Below are positions 17,296 through 25,796 of a stretch of 35,225 bases of DNA, piece by piece; positions within the stretch are counted from its first letter, which is position 1, and each line of letters opens with the position of its first letter. The notes beneath the pieces are model-generated. The model searched no databases. It was not told where the DNA came from and saw nothing but the letters and a program-made list of their open reading frames with translations. The stretch lies in the NCBI GenBank assembly GCA_020444905.1, contig JAGRHQ010000014.1:1-35225 (forward strand), given 5' to 3'. A program made the translations under genes and the position numbers. The DNA is from Candidatus Competibacteraceae bacterium. GTDB taxonomy: Bacteria > Pseudomonadota > Gammaproteobacteria > Competibacterales > Competibacteraceae.

Positions 17296-17400
17296 GTTTT
17301 TACAGGAAAACACCCGCTGCCGCGGGTCTGCGCCGGTTGCTTTCAGCGCTTGGCGTGGAAATTCACAGCATGTTTACAGGGAAACACCCGTTGTCGTCGC
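17296..17400 (-). repeat. Imperfect direct repeat with conserved small hairpin at the GH94 3' end
   Basis: ATGTTTTTACAGGAAAACACCCG (beginning near 17294) and ATGTTTACAGGGAAACACCCG (beginning near 17369) are imperfect copies about 75 bases apart. Each can form a small stem: TGTTTT/AAAACA in the first and TGTTT/AAACA in the second. Stem length changes on both arms while pairing is kept. The second copy contains the GH94 stop codon, so the last codons of that gene are repeat-derived. Confidence 0.5.
17306..17327 (-). terminator. Possible terminator of the GH94 gene
   Basis: Read on the minus strand, ACCCGC-GGCA-GCGGGT (17312-17327) forms a six-pair GC-rich stem with a four-base loop, followed by GTTTTCC. 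It lies about 47 bases after the GH94 stop and before the HDOD gene, the expected place for a terminator between them. The T run is short. Confidence 0.4.
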
Positions 17401-20400
17401 ATCTTCAGCCGCCTCGGTCACGGTCACCAGCACCTGGTGGACCAGACCATCCTGAAACAACGGCACATAGGCCGAGCCATATTCGACCCGCCCGGGACGG
17501 TCATCGATTTCCACGGCGACCACTCGCCTGGCCCGGCCATCAGGATTGCGCACATGAATTTCATAAGCGGTTTTGCCATCAGGCAACTGATAACGCAAAA
17601 AAAAGCCTGGCCATTCATCGGGAATACAGGGACGCAAACGCAAGGCGTGTCCCTCCGCCAGTTCCAAGCCAAGGATGGATTCCAGCGTGACTCGCAACAA
17701 CCAGCCCGCTGAACCCGTGTACCCGCTCCAGCCGCCGCGTCCGACATGCGGTTCAACGCCGTAAATATCGGCAGCCACCGAAAAAGGCTCCAACCGGTAA
17801 ACCGCGACCGCTTCCGGCGTCAGCGTGCGACTGACCGGGCTGAGCATTTCCAGCAAGCGCGCCGCCTGGTCCCGCCGGCCTAACTCCGCCAGGGCGCGCA
17901 CCACCCACAGGGCCGCGTGGGTATACTGACCGCCATTCTCGCGCACTCCAGCGACATAACCCTTTATGTAGCCGGGGTCCTGCGGGGTATTCGCAAAGGG
18001 CGGGGCCAGTAATCGGATCAAGCCGTCCTGCTCCGAAATCAGATGGCGCTCGACGGCATCCATCGCTGCTTCCGCTCTGGCCCACGGCGCGGCCCTGGAC
18101 ATCACCGCCCAAGCCTGCGCCAGCGCGTCAATCCGGCATTCGTCGCTGGCTTTTGAACCCAGCGCTTCGCCATTGTCATACCAGGCGCGGCGGTACCATT
18201 CGCCGTCCCAGCCTTGTTCGTTCAGCGCCTCAGCCAGGTGGCTGCGAAACGCCGCATAGCGTCGCGCCCGATTATAGTCACTGTTCCGGCCACAGACTGG
18301 AATGAAGTCGCCCAGGATGGCGTACAGAAAAAACCCCAGCCAGACGCTCTCGCCACGCCCCTCGCGACCCACCCGGTTCATGCCGTCGTTCCAATCGCCA
18401 CTGCCCATCAGCGGCAGACCATGCGCGCCCTGGGTCAGCGAACTATCCAGCGCGCGGCAGCAGTGTTCGTACAGACTAGCGACCTTGCCGGAATCCTCTG
18501 GCGTTAAAAACGCCTCATCCTCACCCGATTCCAACTCTCGCGCCTGGAGAAAGCGCACCGGTTCGTCAAACACGCTCCAGTCACCGGTCGCCCGACCATA
18601 AAATGCCGCCAGCCAAGGCAACCACAACCGGTCGTCGCTGAATCGGGTGCGAATGCCGTAACCGGCTGGTGGATGCCACCAGTGCAGCACATCGCCTTCG
18701 ATAAACTGGTGAGCGGCGTGCAGGAGTAGCTGTTGGCGCGTCAAGGCGGGATCGTGATAAATCAGTGCAGCGGCGTCCTGCAATTGATCGCGGAAGCCAA
18801 ATGCGCCACCTGATTGATAGAAAGCCGAACGCCCCCATAATCGGCAACTCAGGGTTTGATAAGCCGCCCAGCCGTTGATCATCAGATCGAGCGCAGGGGT
18901 TGGCGTCTGAATCCGTACTGCCGCCAGTCGCTCCCGCCAGGCGTGGCGAACCTCGGTCAGCGCCGCTGCGACCGCTCCATCCTCGCTATAGTGACCGATC
19001 AGCCGGCGGACCTCATCTCGACTGCCCGCCTCGCCCAGCAGAAAAGCGCGCTCCAAGGTCGCGCCGGGTTCTAGCCGCAACGTCACTTGAAGGGCGAAAC
19101 AGGGATCAAGACCGGTGCCCAGTCGTCCATCGAGGATTTTGTCGCGAGACAGTGCTGCGGGACAAGCAGGGCTGCCATGTCTGCCGATGAAAGCCGCGCG
19201 ATCGCCGCTGATATGAATGGGTACGCTGTCCGTTGGAGAAACCGCAGCGAAGGCAATCCGGCCAGTGAATTCACGGTTGTGATTCTCCGCCAGCAACGCC
19301 CCGGTGGCGCTATCCTGCTCAATCGCCAGCTCTCGGGCATGGTCGCCCGGCAAAACCCCCAACACCAGTCGGGCGTAAGCGAACAGGGACAAACATCGGG
19401 GTTGACGGGCAGGGTTGTGCAATCGAATCAGGATCAGCTTGACCGGCTCCTCACGAGCGGCGAACAACCAGACTTCCTGCGTCAAACCCTGACTGACATG
19501 GCGATAGTGGCTGTAACCGAAACCATGGCGAATCTCGTAGGATACAGGTTGTGGAACTGGCCCGGGGGTGAGCGACCAGAACCGGCGACTGTCCTCATCA
19601 CGCAGATACAACGCCTCGCCATGCGGATCGAGGATGGGGTCGTTGCACCAGGGAGTCAGCCGGTTTTCGCGGCTGTTCTGGCTCCAGGCATAGCCCGCGC
19701 CGCTTTCGCTGGCCAGGAAACCGAACTGTGGATTGGCGATGACGTTGACCCAAGGCTGCGGGGGCAGACGCAAGCGGCCGTTGGCGTCCGGCGTCAGCCG
19801 AATAACATATTCATCGCCGCTGGCGTTGAACCCTCCATAGCCGTTCCAGAATTGCAGGGATTCCGCGTCAGACTCAAACCCGCCGCCTTTCCCGCGCTCT
19901 TCATCTCCTGCCCTTAACCCTGCCTCCTGAAGAGGCGGAAAATCCTTGGAAGAATGGGCGGCGCACCCAGTCGCGGGTTCATAATATCGCGTAGATTTCC
20001 GACCCCTATTCATATTCAGCGCGCTTGGACGGAGTGACGGCGCGGCGCTCGACGCGGCCATGAACGATGCTTCAATGCGGGTTGCGGAAGCATAGCGAGC
20101 CACTAGCTCCAAAGCGGTTTCCCGATCCATAGCCGCGCCGAGCAGGAAGGTCACCGACGCCTCGCTGCCGGCAGCCAGTTCCAGTGAGCAGCGCAAACTG
20201 ACAATAGGATCAAGTACGTTACCTGCAGTGCCTGACAATGGTTGCTTTTCGACCAGCGCACGGGGCGCAGCCAGCGAATAACCGCGACCGATAAAACGGG
20301 CACGGTCCGTTTCGTATTGCAGCGGTTGCGCCTTCTCATTTCCACCCTCGCCAGCCAACGCATGAACCAGCCAGCAGCCCTTTTCTCCAGGAGCTCGCGG

Positions 20401-20922
20401 TCGCCGCCGGGCCACGAGCGCGCCCTGCTTGGCCACCCACTCGGTTTGCACGAACAACTTGGAAAAGGCTGGATGAGCCGCATCCGCCGCCCAGGTATTG
20501 ATCACTACTCCTGCATAACTGGTGATTTCGATGCGCCGGGGACTTTTTCCAGGATTGCGCAAGGTCACCCGTCGAAGCTCCAGATCTGCGTCCGGGGCAA
20601 TGCAGAGATCCAGTCGGGCTTCGATACCCTCATTAAACTGGCGCAGCTCGGCAGTGCTTGCGGTAAAGCAGGATTCGTAGCGCTCCGCTGATATCAGCGC
20701 CGGTTGCTGGCCTAATGACCAGAAGACGCCGCTATCAAGATCACGCAAATACAGGAACAGGCCGTCGTTGTTCTCAACCGGGTCCGCGCTCCAGCGAGTC
20801 AGCGCCAGGTCGCCCCATGCTGAATAGCCTGTGCCGGCGGCGGTGAGAAAAGTCGCATAGCAGCCACGGACAAGCACGTGACCGCCGACGGCTTGGGCGT
20901 GCTGGATCAGGTCGGCGTGCAT
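17374..20922 (-). CDS. GH94-family protein, like the C-terminal part of cyclic beta-1,2-glucan synthase
   Basis: A 1182-residue protein of glycoside hydrolase family 94 (old GT36). It resembles the C-terminal phosphorylase part of NdvB/Cgs cyclic beta-1,2-glucan synthases, without their membrane and GT84 parts. It has two beta-sandwich modules, about 12-290 (GYSAWGDLALTRW) and about 355-665 (WVNVIANPQFGFLASESGAG, NSRENRLTPW), then an alpha/alpha barrel with FGFRDQLQDA and GSGDWNDGMN (841-849), the GH94 catalytic-acid region. Residues about 291-352 are an unrelated, repeat-like linker where NdvB has a further helical region. No signal peptide is seen, so it is probably cytosolic. It may phosphorolyse or trim beta-1,2-glucan. 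GGGAGA seven bases before the ATG supports the start. The last codons lie in a repeat. It is monocistronic by spacing. Confidence 0.82.
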   Translation of the reverse strand: MHADLIQHAQAVGGHVLVRGCYATFLTAAGTGYSAWGDLALTRWSADPVENNDGLFLYLRDLDSGVFWSLGQQPALISAERYESCFTASTAELRQFNEGIEARLDLCIAPDADLELRRVTLRNPGKSPRRIEITSYAGVVINTWAADAAHPAFSKLFVQTEWVAKQGALVARRRPRAPGEKGCWLVHALAGEGGNEKAQPLQYETDRARFIGRGYSLAAPRALVEKQPLSGTAGNVLDPIVSLRCSLELAAGSEASVTFLLGAAMDRETALELVARYASATRIEASFMAASSAAPSLRPSALNMNRGRKSTRYYEPATGCAAHSSKDFPPLQEAGLRAGDEERGKGGGFESDAESLQFWNGYGGFNASGDEYVIRLTPDANGRLRLPPQPWVNVIANPQFGFLASESGAGYAWSQNSRENRLTPWCNDPILDPHGEALYLRDEDSRRFWSLTPGPVPQPVSYEIRHGFGYSHYRHVSQGLTQEVWLFAAREEPVKLILIRLHNPARQPRCLSLFAYARLVLGVLPGDHARELAIEQDSATGALLAENHNREFTGRIAFAAVSPTDSVPIHISGDRAAFIGRHGSPACPAALSRDKILDGRLGTGLDPCFALQVTLRLEPGATLERAFLLGEAGSRDEVRRLIGHYSEDGAVAAALTEVRHAWRERLAAVRIQTPTPALDLMINGWAAYQTLSCRLWGRSAFYQSGGAFGFRDQLQDAAALIYHDPALTRQQLLLHAAHQFIEGDVLHWWHPPAGYGIRTRFSDDRLWLPWLAAFYGRATGDWSVFDEPVRFLQARELESGEDEAFLTPEDSGKVASLYEHCCRALDSSLTQGAHGLPLMGSGDWNDGMNRVGREGRGESVWLGFFLYAILGDFIPVCGRNSDYNRARRYAAFRSHLAEALNEQGWDGEWYRRAWYDNGEALGSKASDECRIDALAQAWAVMSRAAPWARAEAAMDAVERHLISEQDGLIRLLAPPFANTPQDPGYIKGYVAGVRENGGQYTHAALWVVRALAELGRRDQAARLLEMLSPVSRTLTPEAVAVYRLEPFSVAADIYGVEPHVGRGGWSGYTGSAGWLLRVTLESILGLELAEGHALRLRPCIPDEWPGFFLRYQLPDGKTAYEIHVRNPDGRARRVVAVEIDDRPGRVEYGSAYVPLFQDGLVHQVLVTVTEAAEDATTTGVSL
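19867..20052 (-). repeat. Repeat-like linker inside the GH94 gene
   Basis: This in-frame segment encodes about 62 low-complexity residues between the two sandwich modules. It contains the palindrome GCCTC-CTGAA-GAGGC (19922-19936, extendable by two pairs). It reads KDFPPLQEAGLRAGDEERGK, which looks like translated dispersed repeat rather than folded protein. The borders are approximate. Confidence 0.45.
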
Positions 20923-21219
20923 GAATAATCTCCCGGCAAATTAAGGTTCTCCCTAATAGTGTAGCTTTATCGCGCCGAAATTCCCGCAATTACGCGGTAA
21001 GTACCTCGTTTGCAAAAAATATCCATTAATACGCCTGGCTTCCAGGTCCCAGCCCACCCCCAGGTCGAGCAGACCATCTGGCTTTATAAGCTCATTCTTA
21101 TGTGGCAAAATTTGTCAAGCAAAAAATTTTGACAGTCGAATATATATTATTAATATCAGTGAACCTTCGCTACGGTCACCATTAGCGGCGCCACGACTTA
21201 TATTGAGGATAACCAGCAG
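20923..21219. other. Divergent intergenic region between GH94 and the DUF4214 gene
   Basis: This stretch of 297 bases holds no credible gene. The right half, from about 21090, is strongly AT-rich compared with the surrounding DNA and holds a promoter candidate for the rightward gene. The left end carries the GH94 Shine-Dalgarno. No tRNA, riboswitch or clear operator was recognised. Confidence 0.6.
21129..21156 (+). promoter_or_regulatory. Putative sigma-70 promoter for the DUF4214/sulfotransferase pair
   Basis: A perfect TTGACA (21129-21134) is followed after 16 bases by TAATAT (21151-21156, four of six consensus matches), in an AT-rich block. The ATG at 21220 is about 60 bases downstream, with GAGGA (21205-21209) as Shine-Dalgarno. 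Confidence 0.5.
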
Positions 21220-23280
21220 ATGACCCTGACGATCCAGAACGGGCTTACCACCGTTCACACTGATACCAATGCGGCCACCGTATCCAACGCCTTATCCCAA
21301 ACCCCATCGGTCGCCCGCCAGACGGCGCCGACCGGCAATGAAGACAATCCCTTTAAACCCACTGATACCGACCGCGATGGGGCGCCCGACGCCATTGAAG
21401 TTACCCAGGGCAGTAATCCTCTAGTCAAGGACAACGATGTCTTTACCTCGGACACTCGCTTTATTCAGCAGATTTACCGTGATCTACTGGGCCGGGAGGC
21501 AGACACGAGTGGATTTGATTTCTGGAGAAGCCAGCTTACGAGTGGCATGATCAGCCGTACTGATTTGATAGCCGCTTATCTCGACTCACCGGAGTTCCAG
21601 AGTCAGGAAGGCGCCATTGCTCGCCTCTACCATGCTGCCTTTGACCGCATGCCGGACGCCACCGGTTTTGCTTACTGGGTCCAACAGATCCAGCAAGGCG
21701 CGAGCCTGGAGACCATCAGCGCGAGTTTTCTAGGATCGCCAGAATGGGCCAAGCTGGCTGTTGCTAGCGATGAAGCCTTTGTAGATCACCTTTATCATAC
21801 GGTGTTGCGCCGTGATCCTGATGCAGCAAGTCAAGCCTTTTGGGAAGGACAGTTGGCGCATGGCGTTAGCCGCGCTTCGGTTCTGCTGAGCTTTACCGAG
21901 TCGCTGGAAAACCGGGCCGCCCTGGCCTCAAAGGTTGCGGTGGATATGCTGTATCTGGGCCTGCTTGATCGAGAGGGGGATATCTGGGATTACAACTACT
22001 GGGTGAGTGTTCTGGAGAGCGGTGCTCAGACTAAAGACCAAGTGATCGATGCGTTTCTGAAGAGCCAGGAATTTCATGATCGGGTATTACAGGCCGATGT
22101 CACGATCGACACCACTGCGCCGACCGCCACAGTGACCCCGGCCACGATCCAGAACAGTGGCTATGCAGTGGTGCAAAGCAGCGAGACCGGAACGGCCTAT
22201 TTAGTCAACGATGTGGTCATAGTCACGAGCGTGAGTGACATCACTAGCGCGGCGGACAATCGCTGGAACCAGGTCAGCATCAGCAACGCCAACACTGACA
22301 CCTATCTAGCAGCGATGGGATTGGCCGATGGCGCTTACCACGTCTATGCCGTGGACGCGGCGGGCAATCTCAGCGCCGCCTCCACGAACAGCCTCCTAAT
22401 CGACACTACACCCCCGACCGCCACGGTGACCGCGGCCACGATTCAGAACAGTGGCCATGCGGTGGTGCAGAGCAGCGAAACCGGCACAGCCTATCTGGTC
22501 AAAGACACGGTCACGGTCACCGGCGTGAGCGACATCACCGGCGCAGCCGATAACACATGGAATTCAGTGGCCATCACCAGCGCCAATACCGATACCGATC
22601 TAACGGCGATGGGATTGGTTGCGGGAACCTACCATGTCTATACCGAAGATGCAGCGGGCAATCTCAGCGCGCAGTCGAACAGCAGCGTCACTGTCACTTT
22701 CACGAACAACACCACTCAGCCAGACCAATCAGTGGTTGTTTTTGATATTGGTTCCGGACAATCCTCATGTCATAGTAACCGGACATTCGACGCAAACACA
22801 AGTTACACCATCTACATCATTTTCCCCAATGAAGATGGTGAAGGTGGGATTGGCACTTTATCTGCAGACAACCAGTGGTCTGGCGCAGAAAACCTGGGAG
22901 CGGACGACATGGTGATCCTGGTGGGCTCATCAACCTATCCGCTGGGCGCATCAGGGTACAGTTATCGGTTCATAGACCAGCTAGGCTCCGCGACGAAGTC
23001 CATGATTACTATACGCCAAACCACACATGAAAAGGGGTATATTTCCAGTGCCATGACGTCCGCATGGATAACCCTACATAATAACGGTAAACTTACTTAT
23101 AATAGTAAGTACAGTGGTACACATTATATTTTTCAATCCCCTCCGGATTTATGGGAAGGAACCATGGGCAACATGACGCACCCTGGCGATCATTACTTAC
23201 TCGACATTAATACTTCTCAAGGTAACGACACGGCAAAAATGCCATACGGACTAATCACCTCGCAATTAGGATTGGGCTGA
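21220..23280 (+). CDS. DUF4214 and Ig-like repeat surface/secreted protein
   Basis: A 686-residue multidomain protein. Residues about 45-72 hold a calcium-type acidic loop (DTDRDGAPDAIEV). About 75-290 form four DUF4214-like helical units, each with a Y..LL.R..D..G..YW pattern, for example IYRDLLGREADTSGFDFW. Residues 297-394 and 395-492 are two bacterial Ig-like repeats of exactly 98 residues, about 70 percent identical. The last 190 residues are a beta-rich domain I do not recognise. There is no Sec signal peptide. DUF4214 proteins are often type I-secreted or S-layer-like, so export by that route is plausible, but no transporter genes are in the window. The gene ends 13 bases before a sulfotransferase gene. 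Base composition becomes AT-richer over the C-terminal domain, hinting at a different origin. Confidence 0.8.
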   Translation: MTLTIQNGLTTVHTDTNAATVSNALSQTPSVARQTAPTGNEDNPFKPTDTDRDGAPDAIEVTQGSNPLVKDNDVFTSDTRFIQQIYRDLLGREADTSGFDFWRSQLTSGMISRTDLIAAYLDSPEFQSQEGAIARLYHAAFDRMPDATGFAYWVQQIQQGASLETISASFLGSPEWAKLAVASDEAFVDHLYHTVLRRDPDAASQAFWEGQLAHGVSRASVLLSFTESLENRAALASKVAVDMLYLGLLDREGDIWDYNYWVSVLESGAQTKDQVIDAFLKSQEFHDRVLQADVTIDTTAPTATVTPATIQNSGYAVVQSSETGTAYLVNDVVIVTSVSDITSAADNRWNQVSISNANTDTYLAAMGLADGAYHVYAVDAAGNLSAASTNSLLIDTTPPTATVTAATIQNSGHAVVQSSETGTAYLVKDTVTVTGVSDITGAADNTWNSVAITSANTDTDLTAMGLVAGTYHVYTEDAAGNLSAQSNSSVTVTFTNNTTQPDQSVVVFDIGSGQSSCHSNRTFDANTSYTIYIIFPNEDGEGGIGTLSADNQWSGAENLGADDMVILVGSSTYPLGASGYSYRFIDQLGSATKSMITIRQTTHEKGYISSAMTSAWITLHNNGKLTYNSKYSGTHYIFQSPPDLWEGTMGNMTHPGDHYLLDINTSQGNDTAKMPYGLITSQLGLG
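22108..22695 (+). repeat. Two tandem 294-bp repeats encoding Ig-like domains
   Basis: Units at 22108-22401 and 22402-22695 begin with the codons for DTTAPTATVT and DTTPPTATVT and keep exact 98-codon spacing. About 72 of 98 residues match by eye. This is an in-gene domain duplication of the kind that lengthens surface proteins. Confidence 0.85.
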
Positions 23281-23293
23281 GGCATTGGCGAGA

Positions 23294-25699
23294 ATGGCTT
23301 TTTACAAGTTTCGGACCGGAGAATCGGATAGCGCAAAGGAGCAACTATGCCAGCACACCAACCCAATAGCCCCCCCTCGCTTGCTGGCTTGGCGTGAACA
23401 GGTTCGATCACATCTTGAAACCAGAGCGATCGATGCAGCTCAGCAAATCCTTGACAGCGCCCAAGCCCACTTGCGGGAGCAGACCCCCCAGTTACCGGTG
23501 CCGATCATAGAACACTGTACCCGCCAATTTCGCGGACTCCAGTTGGAGATTTGGCTGGCCAGTGAACAGACCAGCCAAATCGAGGCGTGGTTTGAAGAGA
23601 TGCGCAAGCACATACCGGAAGAGGAGTGGGTCGGCTATTTCATTGGCTATACTACTCTCCTTGCCGGTAAGGATCGCCATACTGAAGCGGAGAGCATCCT
23701 GCGCGAAGGGTTGAAGCATTACCCGGAAAACTTCACCTTCATCATTCAGCGGGTGGAGCTGGCCAAAATTCAGGGTCGGCCGATGCAGGCCATTCAACTG
23801 GTTCGTCGTGCGATACGACTCGCAGAACAAAGGAATGAGCCACTCCCACTACAAATTGAACTTTGGGTGCGCCTTTCCACGGCCTGTTTGCACACCCTTG
23901 CTGAACAGGCGCGCAAAGCCGCTGAAAAGGCCAACCAACTCGTGGGTGAGTTGGTGGAGAATGAACTGACCCCCGCACTCCTGATACGCCATCTCACTCT
24001 GTATGCCAAAACGGCTTTGGCCCTCGCTGAGAGTGAAACCCGGCGCTATGACGAGGCAGAGACCCTCCTTCACGATGTCCTGGCGGAAAACCCCTATCTT
24101 CTCAACGCACTGCAAGGATTGGGGCAGCAGCAGATGCAACGAGGGAAGATCGACGAGGCGATCACGCTCTTTGAGCGCATCAAAGTGATCGATCCAGTCA
24201 AAGGAGCAACCTTTCTCATCAATGCCCGCAAGATACCGGAAGATGAAGCGATTCTTGAGCGAATGGAGAAACTGGCGCGTCAGCCGAGCCTTGAAGGCCG
24301 GGTGCATTCCGGTCTTCTGTTTCAGTTGGCCAGTGCCTGGGAGAAGAAAAAAGTCTATGACAAGGCAATCAGTTTGGCCCACGAAGCGAACGAAGCCAGT
24401 CGTCAATTTCCTCGCTACGATCCTAAAATCCACCGCCAACGCTGCGCCCGTATCCGCCATGCTTTCCCTAAAGCCTTATTCGAGCATCGTAAAACGTGCG
24501 GGTATCGTGGCAAAGATGAATCCTTACCGGTCTTCGTGCTCGGTATGCCACGATCCGGCACCACCCTCGTCGAACAGATCATCGCCGGCCATAGTCAAAT
24601 TTTTGGGGCCGGGGAGTTGGGGATTATCCCCTCGCTTATTCAGGGGCTGAATCGCTGGGAACGCCATGTCGGTTCCGGTCGTAGCTACCCCGATTGCGTG
24701 GACGACTTGAACGCTTATGTCACCGAAAAAATCGCCAGAGGAATATTAACTGAACTCAAAGAACTAGCCACCAACGATAAACCCGCCGCCCGGCATATCG
24801 TCGACAAATTGCCGCACAACTTCGAGAATATTGGCCTGATCAAGTATTTATTTCCCCAGGCTAAAATTATCTCGGTGCGCCGGGATCCACGCGACATTGC
24901 CTTCTCTAATTACTTCACTGATTACCAGGCCAAACACGGCGGAATGGGCTTTGCTTATCATCTTACCTGGATTGGCGAACAACTGGCCGATCACAACCTT
25001 TTCATGCACCACTGGCATCAACTTTTTCCGGGTGAAATCCTGGAGATTCGCTACGAGGACGTGATTGAGAATACCGAAGCGGCGGCGCGCAAGATGCTGG
25101 CCTATATCGGCGTCGAATGGGAGGAACAGGTTCTCTCCTTTAACACCCTCGACCGTCCAGTAAAAACGGCTTCGGTCTGGCAGGTGCGACAACCTATCTA
25201 CCAAACCAGTAAAGAAAAATGGCGTTGCTACCGAAACCATCTGGCTCCACTTATTCAAGGAACCAACGCCAAAATCACCTGGGAACCGATTGACGACATG
25301 GTGACCCTGCCCACACCCGGCATGTTCACCGATGGGGTTGCATTTTACAAAGAGAGGAAATTGGACAAGGCGGAGTATGAGTTCAAAAAACTCCTCCACC
25401 ATCTTCCCGAACATGCGGCGGCCAACTTCATGGTAGGGCTGATCTATGCTCGCAAGGGCCACCTCCAGGAGGGGATTGCGCTGATGGAGAAAGGACTGGA
25501 AGTTTGCCCCTGGAATCGCCACTGGCGCCAGAGCCTGATCTATGTCTGCACGTTAGCTAGCGAGACGGTCAAGGCCGAGGCATTGAAACACCACTCGCCA
25601 CAGGATGCTTTCATAGCAGACGAAGCTGAGCAAGGACAACCAGACGAGCTGGATGATCCAACAATCTGGTGGGCTATAACCGGCGTCGACAAGAGGTAG
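23294..25699 (+). CDS. TPR-repeat sulfotransferase
   Basis: An 801-residue protein with a TPR-rich N-terminal half (about 1-400, for example AESILREGLKHYPENF and EAITLFERIKVIDP). A sulfotransferase domain follows, with the PAPS 5'-phosphosulfate loop VFVLGMPRSGTTLVEQII near 413-430 and the 3'-phosphate motif SVRRDPRDIAFSNYF near 527-541. Two more TPR-like units lie after it (about 680-740). It would transfer sulfate from PAPS to an unknown acceptor. TPR fusions of this kind suggest a protein or peptide substrate. The ATG at 23294 has GAGG 11 bases upstream; a TTG at 23285 is too close to it. It is 13 bases after the DUF4214 gene, so co-transcription is very likely and that protein is a candidate substrate. 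No membrane segment is seen. Confidence 0.85.
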   Translation: MAFYKFRTGESDSAKEQLCQHTNPIAPPRLLAWREQVRSHLETRAIDAAQQILDSAQAHLREQTPQLPVPIIEHCTRQFRGLQLEIWLASEQTSQIEAWFEEMRKHIPEEEWVGYFIGYTTLLAGKDRHTEAESILREGLKHYPENFTFIIQRVELAKIQGRPMQAIQLVRRAIRLAEQRNEPLPLQIELWVRLSTACLHTLAEQARKAAEKANQLVGELVENELTPALLIRHLTLYAKTALALAESETRRYDEAETLLHDVLAENPYLLNALQGLGQQQMQRGKIDEAITLFERIKVIDPVKGATFLINARKIPEDEAILERMEKLARQPSLEGRVHSGLLFQLASAWEKKKVYDKAISLAHEANEASRQFPRYDPKIHRQRCARIRHAFPKALFEHRKTCGYRGKDESLPVFVLGMPRSGTTLVEQIIAGHSQIFGAGELGIIPSLIQGLNRWERHVGSGRSYPDCVDDLNAYVTEKIARGILTELKELATNDKPAARHIVDKLPHNFENIGLIKYLFPQAKIISVRRDPRDIAFSNYFTDYQAKHGGMGFAYHLTWIGEQLADHNLFMHHWHQLFPGEILEIRYEDVIENTEAAARKMLAYIGVEWEEQVLSFNTLDRPVKTASVWQVRQPIYQTSKEKWRCYRNHLAPLIQGTNAKITWEPIDDMVTLPTPGMFTDGVAFYKERKLDKAEYEFKKLLHHLPEHAAANFMVGLIYARKGHLQEGIALMEKGLEVCPWNRHWRQSLIYVCTLASETVKAEALKHHSPQDAFIADEAEQGQPDELDDPTIWWAITGVDKR

Positions 25700-25796
25700 A
25701 AATTGATCCCACCCGATTAAACTGCTTGAGGAGAGTGGCATACTGGTAGAAACTTGGAACGGTTTAACAGAACAGTGAGTGGAGGCATCAAGCAGA

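Noticed and set aside
19087..19917. Long plus-strand frame opposite the GH94 gene
   Set aside because: Shadow of conserved GH94 coding sequence; no start signal or recognisable motif.
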